The position numbers were made by a program, and so were the translations under genes. The notes under the pieces are model-generated. The model saw only the letters and a list, made by a program, of their open reading frames with translations. It made no database searches and was not told the DNA's origin. 64,000 bases of DNA from Stenotrophomonas sp. VV52 (lineage in GTDB: Bacteria > Pseudomonadota > Gammaproteobacteria > Xanthomonadales > Xanthomonadaceae). The first letter of the stretch is position 1. Every line of letters begins with the position of its first letter. Shown here in pieces: positions 36,037-43,904 of the stretch. The stretch is taken from NCBI RefSeq assembly GCF_002893095.1, contig NZ_PKQQ01000003.1, positions 434,001-498,000 on the forward strand, in the 5' to 3' direction.

Positions 36037-37019
36037 CGCGTGGCCTCGGCGTCAGCCGGTGCCTCGCGGCCGCGCGTGGCCGAGACGAACACGTCTTCCA
36101 GGTTGGGTTCGCTGCGCACCACCTCCGCGCCCTGCCCGTCCTCGCGCAGAGCCTGCTGCAGGCGCGGCTGCGCGTCATCGCCGCTGTCGAGCAGCACGCG
36201 CAGGGTGTTGCCGATCTGGGCCACGCTGAGCACGCCCGGCAGGCCGGCCAGCGCACGCTGCGCCTGCCGCGGCTGCGCGGCATGCACTTCCAGGGTGCGC
36301 CCCTGCAATGCCGCAGTCAGCTCGGCCGGGCTGCCGTCGGCGACCAGCACGCCACGATCAAGGATGGCCAGCCGATGGCAGCGTTCGGCCTCGTCCATGT
36401 AGTGCGTGGAGACCAGCAGCGTGGTGCCGGCGTCGGCCAGGTCGAAGAGTTTTTCCCAGAAATCGCGTCGCGACTCCGGGTCGACCGCGCTGGTCGGTTC
36501 GTCCAGGAACAGCAGCTCGGGCTCGTGGATGACCGCCCCGGCCAGGGCCAGCCGCTGCTTCTGGCCGCCGCTCATGGTGCCGGCCAGCTGCTTCTGGCGG
36601 TCCTCGAACCGGTACTGCTGCAGCAGCGCGTCGATCCGCTGCGCGGCCTTGGCACGCGGGATGTCCTGCACGGCGGCCAGGAACTCCAGGTTCTCGCGCA
36701 CGGTGAGGTCTTCGAACAGCGAAAAGCGCTGGGTCATGTAGCCGATGCGACGGCGCAGTGCTTCGGCCTGTTCGGGAATGCGCAGGCCCAGCACCTCGAT
36801 CTCGCCTTCGGTGGGCGTGAGCAGGCCGCACAGCATGCGGATGGTGGTCGACTTGCCCGAGCCGTTCGGGCCGAGGAATCCGTAGACGTTGGCGCGCGGC
36901 ACGCTGAGGTCGACATGGTCGACCGCCGCCAGGCTGCCGAAACGCTTGGTCAGGCCGCGTGCGCGGATGGCCAGCGGCTGGGTATCGTCAGCTGCCTTGC
37001 CGGGCGCGGTGGCGCTCAA
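36033..37019 (-). CDS. ABC transporter ATP-binding protein of an ABC-2 exporter
   Basis: A 328-residue ATPase with Walker A GPNGSGKST, signature MSGGQKQRLALA, Walker B LLFLDEPTSAVD and the H-loop STHYMDEAERC, followed by a C-terminal extension typical of drug-resistance ATPases. No ATG fits upstream of the conserved start. I propose the TTG at 37019, which overlaps the stop of the fusion-protein gene as TTGA. The open frame extends much further but reads through that gene out of its frame. It is one of three genes of an exporter operon with a lipoprotein fusion protein and a permease. Confidence 0.85.
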   Translation of the reverse strand: MSATAPGKAADDTQPLAIRARGLTKRFGSLAAVDHVDLSVPRANVYGFLGPNGSGKSTTIRMLCGLLTPTEGEIEVLGLRIPEQAEALRRRIGYMTQRFSLFEDLTVRENLEFLAAVQDIPRAKAAQRIDALLQQYRFEDRQKQLAGTMSGGQKQRLALAGAVIHEPELLFLDEPTSAVDPESRRDFWEKLFDLADAGTTLLVSTHYMDEAERCHRLAILDRGVLVADGSPAELTAALQGRTLEVHAAQPRQAQRALAGLPGVLSVAQIGNTLRVLLDSGDDAQPRLQQALREDGQGAEVVRSEPNLEDVFVSATRGREAPADAEATR

Positions 37020-37990
37020 AACTCGACCCGTACCGGCGCGCCTGCGGGGAGATCCGCCAAGGGCGCCCTGCCGTCGGCAGGGTCCAGTTCGATCTCGGCC
37101 AGCCAGCTCAGTCGCGAGACGTCCTCGCCACTGAGCGCGTAGTAAGGCGTAAAGGTCGGATCGCTGCGGATGCTGCGCACGCGACCCGGCAATGCGCCGT
37201 CGCGGCCCTGCAGGTGCACCTGCGCGGCCTGCCCGACCCGGACCTTCAGCCGCAGGGGTTCGGGCAGGTAGACCCGCGCATACGGGCGTTCGCCGACCAG
37301 CAGCACCACCAGCGGCGCACCGACCGGCGCCTGGTCGCCCAGCTTGTAGGGCAGCGCGTCGACCCGGCCGGCGCGCGGCGCTACCAGGTCGAGCTTGCGC
37401 AGAGTCACCGCCTGTGCGGCCGCCTGCGCCTGCGCGGCCTGCAACGCGGCTTCGCCCTGCGCGACCTGCTCGACACGGGTGCCGTGCTCCAGCGCCAACA
37501 GCGCCTGCTCTGCCGCGCGCACTGCACCCTGCGCGCTGCCCGCTGCGGCGCGGGCGCGGTCCACGTCGGACGCGGCGACCAGCTGCTGGCGACCCAGCGG
37601 CTGCAGGCGACGGTAGTACGCCGAGGCGTCCACCGCCTCGGCGCGGGCGGACGCGAGCGTGGCGCGGGCCTGGTCGATGTCTTCGCGGCGGGGCCCATCG
37701 CGCAGTTCCCGCAGGGCCTGCCCGGCCTGACTGGCCTGCGCCTCCAGCGCCTGCAGCTGGGCGGCGGTGCGGATCGGTTCCAGCTGCAGCAGCGCGGCGC
37801 CGGCCGCGACCTGCTGGCCTTCGCGCACGCCGATGCCGACGATGGTTTCGGCGGCCGGTGCCGGTACGGTGATGCGGTCCCATTCGAGGGTGCCGAGTGC
37901 GGCGGGCGGGGTGGGTTTGCAGCCGGACAGCGCGCACCCGGCAACCGCCAGCAGGAGTCCTCGCAGGGGCAGGTAGCGGGCTGCAGGCAT
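37016..37990 (-). CDS. HlyD-family membrane fusion lipoprotein
   Basis: A 324-residue periplasmic adaptor of the HlyD/YbhG type. The N-terminus has a lipobox (LSGC, about residues 21-24), so it should be a lipoprotein. Next come a lipoyl-like half motif, a long coiled-coil hairpin rich in alanine, glutamine and arginine (about residues 70-195), and beta-barrel domains. It would bridge the ABC-2 permease to an outer-membrane channel such as TolC; no channel gene is adjacent. It is the first gene of the operon, overlapping the ATPase start. Confidence 0.85.
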   Translation of the reverse strand: MPAARYLPLRGLLLAVAGCALSGCKPTPPAALGTLEWDRITVPAPAAETIVGIGVREGQQVAAGAALLQLEPIRTAAQLQALEAQASQAGQALRELRDGPRREDIDQARATLASARAEAVDASAYYRRLQPLGRQQLVAASDVDRARAAAGSAQGAVRAAEQALLALEHGTRVEQVAQGEAALQAAQAQAAAQAVTLRKLDLVAPRAGRVDALPYKLGDQAPVGAPLVVLLVGERPYARVYLPEPLRLKVRVGQAAQVHLQGRDGALPGRVRSIRSDPTFTPYYALSGEDVSRLSWLAEIELDPADGRAPLADLPAGAPVRVEF

Positions 37991-38142
37991 CGGCGGATCC
38001 CGGGCGCGGTCAGGGCGGTGGTGAAGTCATCACCTTGCGCATGCCTACGTGAAGGACGGGTCATGTCGATCACTGCGGCGTGGACGATGGTCACTAAATG
38101 ATCACGCTTTCGTGACCCTTGCGGTTGCTGGGGTGTGCGGGG

Positions 38143-38310
38143 TTATCCACATGTTTCTCCAGCAGCGGCCCACAAGCGGTGTGGAAAACCCGGGCGGTTG
38201 TGTCCATTTTTTGACCATGGGGTGGCGGGCGTTGCGGGAGTAGGTTCGCGGGGAGCTATCCACAGGTTGCTGATGCGCTGTTGCACAGTGGGTGTGGAGA
38301 AGTTCGGGCG
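38143..38310. promoter_or_regulatory. duplicated DnaA-box-like element upstream of phoH
   Basis: Two copies of one layout lie 113 bases apart in the 406-base gap before phoH. Each has TATCCACA, then a CACA 27 bases from the box start, then TGTGGA in inverse orientation, with 28 bases between the boxes. Copy one has a perfect DnaA box TTATCCACA at 38143-38151 and TGTGGAAAA at 38180-38188. Copy two has CTATCCACA at 38256-38264 and TGTGGAGAA at 38293-38301. A CGGGCG follows each. The rest of the gap (37991-38142 and 38311-38397) shows no gene. Confidence 0.6.
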
Positions 38311-38397
38311 TGTAGCGGCCGTCACCGGGGGCGCGCTACCCTGTCTGTCCCCTTTCATTACGCGGCACGGTCGTTGCGACTGCGGCCGCCGGACGCA

Positions 38398-39378
38398 ATG
38401 ACCGCACTGGCACACCGCGATTTCACCCTGGCCCCTGAAGACAACGAGCGCCTGGCCAACCTGGCCGGCCCGTTCGACGAACACCTGCGCCAGATCGAAC
38501 TGAAACTGGGCGTCGAGATCGCCAACCGCGGCCATGTGTTCCGGGTGACCGGGCCGAAGGCGGTGGCCGAAGAGGCGCAGGCGCTGATCGAAGCGCTGTA
38601 CGTGGAGGCCGCCGACACCACCTTCGACAGCCACGCCATCCACCTGCGGCTCAACCAGGCCAATGTCGAGCAGCTGGTCGAGCGCAGCTACGAAGCGCAG
38701 GACGTGGCGATCAAGGTCAAGCGCGGCACGGTGCGCGGGCGTGGCGCCAACCAGGCGCGTTACCTGCACCAGATCGCCACCCATGACATCAACTTCGGCA
38801 TCGGCCCGGCCGGCACCGGCAAGACCTTCCTGGCCGTGGCCAGCGCGGTCGACGCGCTCAACGAATCGCGCGTGCAGCGGCTGATCCTGGTGCGCCCGGC
38901 GGTGGAGGCCGGCGAGAAGCTGGGCTTCCTGCCCGGCGACCTGAGCCAGAAGGTCGACCCGTACCTGCGCCCGCTGTACGACGCGCTGTACGAAATGCTG
39001 GGCGTGGAGAAAGTGGTAAAGCTGCTGGAGAAGAACGTCATCGAGATCGCGCCGCTGGCCTACATGCGCGGGCGCACCCTCAACGATGCCTACGTGATCC
39101 TGGACGAAGCGCAGAACACCACCGTGGAACAGATGAAGATGTTCCTGACCCGGCTGGGCTTCGGCTCCACCGCCGTGGTGACCGGCGACCTGACCCAGAC
39201 CGACCTGCCCAAGCACGTGAAGTCCGGCCTGCGCGACGCAGTCGAGGTGCTGCGCGACGTGGACGGGGTGAGCTTCACCTTCTTCGAAGCGCGCGACGTG
39301 GTGCGCCACCCGCTGGTGGCGCGGATCGTGGGCGCGTACGACCGGCGCGATCTGCAGCAGGTCAAGCCGGACGCGTGA
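38398..39378 (+). CDS. phoH: PhoH family ATPase
   Basis: A 326-residue PhoH-like (YbeZ) protein: an N-terminal KH-like segment, then a P-loop domain with Walker A GIGPAGTGKT (residues 134-143) and Walker B AYVILDEAQNTT, then VTGDLTQTDLP. YbeZ-type PhoH works with YbeY in ribosome maturation and RNA metabolism. I chose the ATG at 38398, which opens the conserved protein. A REP element lies between it and ybeY, but the order phoH-ybeY-x-corC is the usual ybeZ-ybeY-ybeX cluster. Confidence 0.93.
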   Translation: MTALAHRDFTLAPEDNERLANLAGPFDEHLRQIELKLGVEIANRGHVFRVTGPKAVAEEAQALIEALYVEAADTTFDSHAIHLRLNQANVEQLVERSYEAQDVAIKVKRGTVRGRGANQARYLHQIATHDINFGIGPAGTGKTFLAVASAVDALNESRVQRLILVRPAVEAGEKLGFLPGDLSQKVDPYLRPLYDALYEMLGVEKVVKLLEKNVIEIAPLAYMRGRTLNDAYVILDEAQNTTVEQMKMFLTRLGFGSTAVVTGDLTQTDLPKHVKSGLRDAVEVLRDVDGVSFTFFEARDVVRHPLVARIVGAYDRRDLQQVKPDA

Positions 39379-39392
39379 AGCATCCGGCGGCG

Positions 39393-39416
39393 CAGCCACG
39401 CAGGGCGTGGCTCTAC
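39393..39416 (-). repeat. SMAG/REP palindrome
   Basis: A 24-base GTAG-headed hairpin (stem AGCCACGC/GCGTGGCT) 15 bases after the phoH stop. It is identical in sequence to the element at 63684-63707. Confidence 0.85.
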
Positions 39417-39477
39417 CGCGGGTGGACGCGTGCGCGTAATAATGGGCGTCTTCTGTCGTGAAACACCGGAATCTGCC

Positions 39478-39963
39478 ATGACCAAGGGCCCCGTCCGCCT
39501 CGATGTTGCCGTCAGCTATGCCCTGCCCCGGGCCGGGTTGCCGTCGGCGGTGAGCTTCCGCAAGTGGGTGGCCGCCGCGCTGAAGGGCCGCATCCGTGAA
39601 GCCGACCTGGCGATCCGGGTGGTGGACGCGAAGGAAGGCCAGTCGCTGAACCGGCATTACCGGGGCAAGGACTACGCCACCAACGTGTTGAGCTTCCCGG
39701 CGGAACTGCCCGAAGGCCTGCCCAAGGGGGTCAAGTTCCCTTTGCTGGGCGATCTGGTGATCTGCGCCCCGGTGGTGGCCAGCGAGGCGGTCGAACAGGG
39801 CAAGGCGCTCAATGCGCACTACGCGCACCTGACCGTGCACGGTGCGCTGCACCTCCTCGGCTGGGACCATGAGGACGACAAGGAAGCCGAGGCGATGGAG
39901 CAGCTGGAGCGCGAGATCCTGGCCGACCTCGGCATCGCCGACCCCTATGCCGGCGAGCGCTGA
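39478..39963 (+). CDS. ybeY: endoribonuclease YbeY
   Basis: YbeY is a metal-dependent RNase needed for 16S rRNA 3' end maturation and ribosome quality control. The 161-residue product has the zinc motif H-x3-H-x5-H as [11 protein letters not shown] (His121, His125, His131) and the lead-in [10 protein letters not shown] chose the ATG at 39478 over an in-frame ATG 48 bases upstream because it begins the conserved domain. It follows phoH and precedes a hypothetical protein and corC, the conserved cluster. Confidence 0.93.
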   Translation: MTKGPVRLDVAVSYALPRAGLPSAVSFRKWVAAALKGRIREADLAIRVVDAKEGQSLNRHYRGKDYATNVLSFPAELPEGLPKGVKFPLLGDLVICAPVVASEAVEQGKALNAHYAHLTVHGALHLLGWDHEDDKEAEAMEQLEREILADLGIADPYAGER

Positions 39964-39967
39964 GTCC

Positions 39968-40627
39968 ATGACGCTGCTGCGCACCGCCTGCCTGGGCCCG
40001 ATGATCTTGGCCGCCGTACTGGCCTCCTCCCCGGTAAAGGCAGCTCCGCAGGCGCCCGCCCCCGAGGTGTCCGCCAGCACGACGCCACGCCTGGACCTGG
40101 CCGCCCTGATCGAATGCCGCCAGCGCGTGGCCGACTATGACGCCGTGGCCGGCGTGGTGGCCGACCCGCTCAAGGCGGTGGCCAACGGCCTGGCACCGCT
40201 GCCGCAGACCAACCAGTTCATGAGCGAGTATCGCCTCGCCAGCCCGATCACGGTGTTCGGCCAGCGCGTGGAGTACCTGACTGTGTCCGGCCCCAGCATC
40301 ATGGCGATCCTGGACGTGGCCGACCCGCGCCCGCTCGCAAAGGCGCTGGCGCTGGAGGACGGCGTGGACAATCCGGACAAATTCATGGCCGGCCGCGAAG
40401 TGGTCGCCCGCGACGTGACCGATCCGCGCACCGGGGAGCCGATGATCGAGTCCATCATCCTCAGCGTGTCCACGGTCAAGACCCACCCGGGCAAGACCCT
40501 GGCCGGCTGCACCTACAGCCTGGACCTGCCGGCCGAGGACGAGCAGGCGCCGACGCCTGCGGAGACCCCTGCCGCGCCGACCGGGACCCTGCCCCCGTCC
40601 GTGAACACCCCGGTGGACCAGCGCTGA
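39968..40627 (+). CDS. hypothetical secreted protein
   Basis: A 219-residue protein of unknown function that begins four bases after the ybeY stop and ends just before corC. A signal peptide is clear (MTLLRTACLGPMILAAVLASSPVKA). The mature part has two cysteines, IECRQR and AGCTYS, which could form one disulfide, and ends in a proline/threonine/alanine-rich tail. I recognise no family. The -35 of the corC promoter overlaps its stop codon. Confidence 0.65.
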   Translation: MTLLRTACLGPMILAAVLASSPVKAAPQAPAPEVSASTTPRLDLAALIECRQRVADYDAVAGVVADPLKAVANGLAPLPQTNQFMSEYRLASPITVFGQRVEYLTVSGPSIMAILDVADPRPLAKALALEDGVDNPDKFMAGREVVARDVTDPRTGEPMIESIILSVSTVKTHPGKTLAGCTYSLDLPAEDEQAPTPAETPAAPTGTLPPSVNTPVDQR

Positions 40628-40651
40628 CAGCGGCCCGCATCCTGCTATATT
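40624..40651 (+). promoter_or_regulatory. sigma-70 promoter of corC
   Basis: CTGACA (40624-40629, five of six) and TATATT (40646-40651, five of six) are separated by 16 bases, the best-formed housekeeping promoter in the window. The -35 overlaps the upstream gene's stop codon. Transcription should start near 40658, only about 34 bases before the corC ATG. Confidence 0.7.
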
Positions 40652-40661
40652 GGCCCCAACG

Positions 40662-40685
40662 CCCGGCTCGCCGGGTGCCTTTTTT
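40662..40685 (+). terminator. terminator-like hairpin in the corC leader
   Basis: A GC hairpin (CCCGGC/GCCGGG) followed a few bases later by six T ends six bases before the corC start codon. It lies downstream of the predicted corC start site, so it may end the phoH-ybeY transcript and also form nearly the whole corC leader. Confidence 0.55.
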
Positions 40686-40691
40686 GCAGAG

Positions 40692-41573
40692 ATGTCTGAA
40701 GACGACAGTAGTAGCTCCCTCCCGGAGCAAAATGAAAAGAAGCGCAGCTGGCTGGAACGCCTGACCTCTGCCTTCTCCGGCGAACCCCACACCCGCGACG
40801 AGCTGGTGGCGGTCCTGCACACCGCGCACGACGACGGCCTGGTTGCCGCCGACACCCTGCGGATGATGGAAGGCGCGATCTCGGTGGCCGAGCTCACCGT
40901 AGGCGACGTGATGATCTCGCGTTCGCAGATGGTCTCGCTGCCGGTAGAAGCCCCCTTCCTGGAACTGATGAAGCAGGTGGTCGAATCCGGCCATTCGCGC
41001 TTCCCGGTGCACGGCGACAACAAGGACGACATCCTGGGCGTGCTGCTGGCCAAGGACCTGCTGCGCGGCGTGGTCGCCGACAACGGGCCGGCCAACGTGC
41101 GCGAGCTGCTGCGCCCGGCGGTGCTGATCCCCGAGGCCAAGAAGCTCAACGTGCTGCTCAAGGAATTCCGCCTGTCGCGCAACCACATGGCGATCGTGGT
41201 CGACGAGTACGGCGGCGTTGCCGGACTGGTCACCATCGAGGACGTGCTGGAGCAGATCGTCGGCGAGATCGACGACGAGCACGACGAGGCCGAGGACCAC
41301 ACCGCGCAGATCGCGATCCAGGCCGACGGCCAGTACGTGGTCGACGCGCTGACCCCGATCGAGGACTTCAACGAGCGCTTCGGCGCCGGGTTCTCCGACG
41401 ACGACTACGACACCATCGGTGGCCTGGTCACCGAGGCGATCGGGCACCTGCCCGAAACCGGCGATGAGCTCACCCTGGACCGCTTCGTTTTCCGGGTGGC
41501 CCGTGCCGACGCGCGCCGCGTGCAGGCGTTCCACGTGACCGTGCTGCCGCCCGACATCTCCATCGAGGATTGA
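40692..41573 (+). CDS. corC: CorC/HlyC family transporter-associated protein (YbeX)
   Basis: A 293-residue protein with two CBS domains (about residues 65-195) and a C-terminal CorC_HlyC domain. Key stretches are VGDVMISRSQMVSLPV, SRFPVHGDNKDDILGVLLAKDLL and VVDEYGGVAGLVTIEDVLEQIVGEI. The family is linked to magnesium and cobalt efflux and, as YbeX in E. coli, to ribosome maturation. I chose the ATG at 40692. The gene lies in the ybeZ-ybeY-ybeX order, and the inner-membrane CorA channel gene lies downstream. Confidence 0.92.
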   Translation: MSEDDSSSSLPEQNEKKRSWLERLTSAFSGEPHTRDELVAVLHTAHDDGLVAADTLRMMEGAISVAELTVGDVMISRSQMVSLPVEAPFLELMKQVVESGHSRFPVHGDNKDDILGVLLAKDLLRGVVADNGPANVRELLRPAVLIPEAKKLNVLLKEFRLSRNHMAIVVDEYGGVAGLVTIEDVLEQIVGEIDDEHDEAEDHTAQIAIQADGQYVVDALTPIEDFNERFGAGFSDDDYDTIGGLVTEAIGHLPETGDELTLDRFVFRVARADARRVQAFHVTVLPPDISIED

Positions 41574-41581
41574 CCCACGCC

Positions 41582-42790
41582 ATGCGGCCCCTGCTGATGC
41601 GGTGGCCGTTGTGCCGCCTGTTGTTCCTGCTGGTGCTGGCCAGCCTGTCGTCGTTTGCGGTGGCCGAAACGCCACCGCCGCGGATCGGCATCGTCACCAT
41701 GCAGCCCGGCTCGATCTTCTTCGAGCGCTTCGGGCATGACGCCATCGTGGTGGTCGACCCGGTCACGGGCGGGGCCACCTCGTACAACTTCGGCTACTTC
41801 GATCCCGGCGAACCGGATTTCATCAGCCGCTTCATCCGCGGCGACATGATGTACTACCTGGTGGCGCTGCCGCTGGAGCAGGACCTGTCGTACTACCAGG
41901 AGAGCGGCCGCGGCGCCAACCTGCAGTGGCTGGACCTCAGTCCGGAGCAGGCGCGTACCCTCGCCGCTTCGCTCGCCGAACGCGCCAAGCCTGAAAACGC
42001 GCGCTACCGCTACGACTACTACACCGCCAACTGCGCCACCATGGTCCGCGATGCGATCGATGGTGCGCTCGGCGGCGGACTGCATTCGCAGCTGTCCGGC
42101 CGCTCGCGCGGCAACACCTACCGCAGCGAATCGGTGCGGCTGGCCTCGCCGGCGCCGTGGATGTGGCTGGGCTTCGACATCGGCCTGGGCCCGTTCGCCG
42201 ACCAGCCGCTGTCGCGCTGGCAGGAAGCGTTCGTGCCGATGCGCCTGGCTGCGGCCCTGCGCGAAGTACGCAACAGCGAAGGTCGCCCGCTGGTGCAGTC
42301 CGAACAGGAACTGCTGCCGCACCGGATCGCACCGGAGCCGGCCGAGTTCGCGCGCCGCTGGTGGCCGTGGCTGCTGTGCGGGCTGGTGCTGGCTGCCGGC
42401 GTGGTCGCGCTGCGTCGCCGGCCGCGCCTGCTCGGTGGGCTGGCCCTGCCGCTGTGGCTGTTCTGCGGCATTGCCGGCGCGCTGCTGACCTTCCTGTGGG
42501 GCTTCAGCGCGCACCATGCCGCCTGGGCCAACCGCAACCTGCTGCAGCTATCGCCGCTGTGCCTGCTGCTGCTGCCGGGCGCGATCACCCTGCTGCGCGG
42601 GCGCACCCCGCGCGCGTGGTTCCGGGTGCTGCTGTGGGCGGTGGCGGCGCTGTCCGCGCTCGGGCTGGTGCTGCACTGGCTGACCCTGCAGCCGCAGATC
42701 AACCTGCAATGGATCGTGCTGCTGCTGCCGGTTCATGTGGCGCTGGCGTGGGTGCTGGGCCGTCGTGACCTGGCTGTCACGGGTCGCTGA
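41582..42790 (+). CDS. DUF4105 membrane protein
   Basis: A 402-residue protein. A signal sequence (to about AVAET) is followed by a periplasmic DUF4105 domain, with the cysteine-containing motif YRYDYYTANCATMVRDAID around residue 145 that resembles an NlpC/P60-like nucleophile site. Then come about six C-terminal transmembrane helices in the last 150 residues. DUF4105 proteins are uncharacterised; a peptidase or lipid-related activity is speculation. It is eight bases downstream of corC. I preferred the ATG at 41582. Confidence 0.8.
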   Translation: MRPLLMRWPLCRLLFLLVLASLSSFAVAETPPPRIGIVTMQPGSIFFERFGHDAIVVVDPVTGGATSYNFGYFDPGEPDFISRFIRGDMMYYLVALPLEQDLSYYQESGRGANLQWLDLSPEQARTLAASLAERAKPENARYRYDYYTANCATMVRDAIDGALGGGLHSQLSGRSRGNTYRSESVRLASPAPWMWLGFDIGLGPFADQPLSRWQEAFVPMRLAAALREVRNSEGRPLVQSEQELLPHRIAPEPAEFARRWWPWLLCGLVLAAGVVALRRRPRLLGGLALPLWLFCGIAGALLTFLWGFSAHHAAWANRNLLQLSPLCLLLLPGAITLLRGRTPRAWFRVLLWAVAALSALGLVLHWLTLQPQINLQWIVLLLPVHVALAWVLGRRDLAVTGR

Positions 42791-42805
42791 CGCAGGATGT
42801 CGTCC

Positions 42806-43795
42806 ATGGAAAGCACTGCCAATCCCACCTGCGTCATCAACTGCGTGCACTACGACGACCAGGGCAAGCGCCACGACATCGCGCTGGATGACATCAGCGA
42901 TGTGATCGCGAGCAACAATGGGTTCGTGTGGGTCGGCCTGTACGACCCGGCCGATTCGGTGCTGCTCAAGCTGCAGGAAGAGTTCTGCCTGCACGACCTG
43001 GCCATCGACGATGCCCGCAACGCGCACCAGCGCCCGAAGGTGGAGGCCTACGGCAATACGCTGTTCGTGGTGGTCACCACCGCGCAGCGGGTGCACGACC
43101 GCATCGAGTATGGCGAAACCCATGCGTTCCTCGGCCCCCGCTTCCTGGTCACGGTGCGCCATGGCGCCTCGTTGTCGTATGCGCCGGTGCGGGCGCGGGT
43201 CGAGCGCGAACCGCAGCTGCTGACCATGGGCGCCTCGTACTGCCTGTACGGCGTGCTGGATTTCGTGGTCGACAACTACCTGCCGATCACCACCGACTTC
43301 CGCGACACGCTGGATTCGCTGGAGAAGGACATCTTCGCCGACAGCTACCAGCGCAGCACCGTGGTGCGCCTGTATGAGCTCAAGCGCGAACTCAACAAGA
43401 TGCGGATGGCGGTGGCGCCGCTGCAGGACGTGCTGGCGCAGCTGCGCCGCTACCCTGGCGAGCTGATCCCCGACGAAGTCAAGCTGTACATCCGCGACGT
43501 GCACGACCATGCGGTGCGGATCAGCGATGTGATCGACACCCTGCGCGAGATGCTGGGCACGGCGCTCAACGTGAACCTGTCGCTGGTGACGCTGGCGCAG
43601 GGCGAGACGGTGAAGCGGTTGGGTGCCTGGGCGGCGTTGTTGGCCGCGCCTACGTTGATCACCAGCTGGTATGGCATGAATTTCGCGCACATGCCGGAGC
43701 TGGACAAGTCGTGGGCGTATCCGGCGATGATCGTCGGGGTTGGGGCGGTGTGTGTCGGGTTGTATTGGTTGTTCAAGCGGGCGAAGTGGTTGTAG
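42806..43795 (+). CDS. corA: magnesium/cobalt transporter CorA
   Basis: CorA is a pentameric channel for magnesium and cobalt uptake. The 329-residue product has an N-terminal cytoplasmic domain, a long stalk helix and two C-terminal helices. The defining GMN motif is present in TSWYGMNFAHMPE, with the acidic loop following. I preferred the ATG at 42806, preceded by AGGA seven bases away. An in-frame ATG at 42797 would add three residues. CorC and CorA next to each other fit a shared metal-homeostasis role, by inference. Confidence 0.92.
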   Translation: MESTANPTCVINCVHYDDQGKRHDIALDDISDVIASNNGFVWVGLYDPADSVLLKLQEEFCLHDLAIDDARNAHQRPKVEAYGNTLFVVVTTAQRVHDRIEYGETHAFLGPRFLVTVRHGASLSYAPVRARVEREPQLLTMGASYCLYGVLDFVVDNYLPITTDFRDTLDSLEKDIFADSYQRSTVVRLYELKRELNKMRMAVAPLQDVLAQLRRYPGELIPDEVKLYIRDVHDHAVRISDVIDTLREMLGTALNVNLSLVTLAQGETVKRLGAWAALLAAPTLITSWYGMNFAHMPELDKSWAYPAMIVGVGAVCVGLYWLFKRAKWL

Positions 43796-43804
43796 ACCGC
43801 CTGG

Positions 43805-43872
43805 GCCGGCCAACGGCCGGCGCTACTCGTGGAAACACGCCCACCCCTCGGTAGCGTCGGCCGTTGGCCGAC
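43805..43872. repeat. SMAG/REP inverted pair
   Basis: Two 22-base GTAG-headed palindromes in opposite orientation (43805-43826 on minus, 43851-43872 on plus) lie between corA and the aldehyde dehydrogenase. Such pairs can fold into a large cruciform at the ends of converging transcripts. Confidence 0.85.
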
Positions 43873-43904
43873 CCAGGCGATGCCATGCCTCGCGACGCAA
43901 TCCG

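Noticed and set aside
38143-38310. Chromosome replication origin
   Set aside because: DnaA-like boxes are present but no dnaA, dnaN, rpmH or gidA neighbours and no AT-rich unwinding region is visible.
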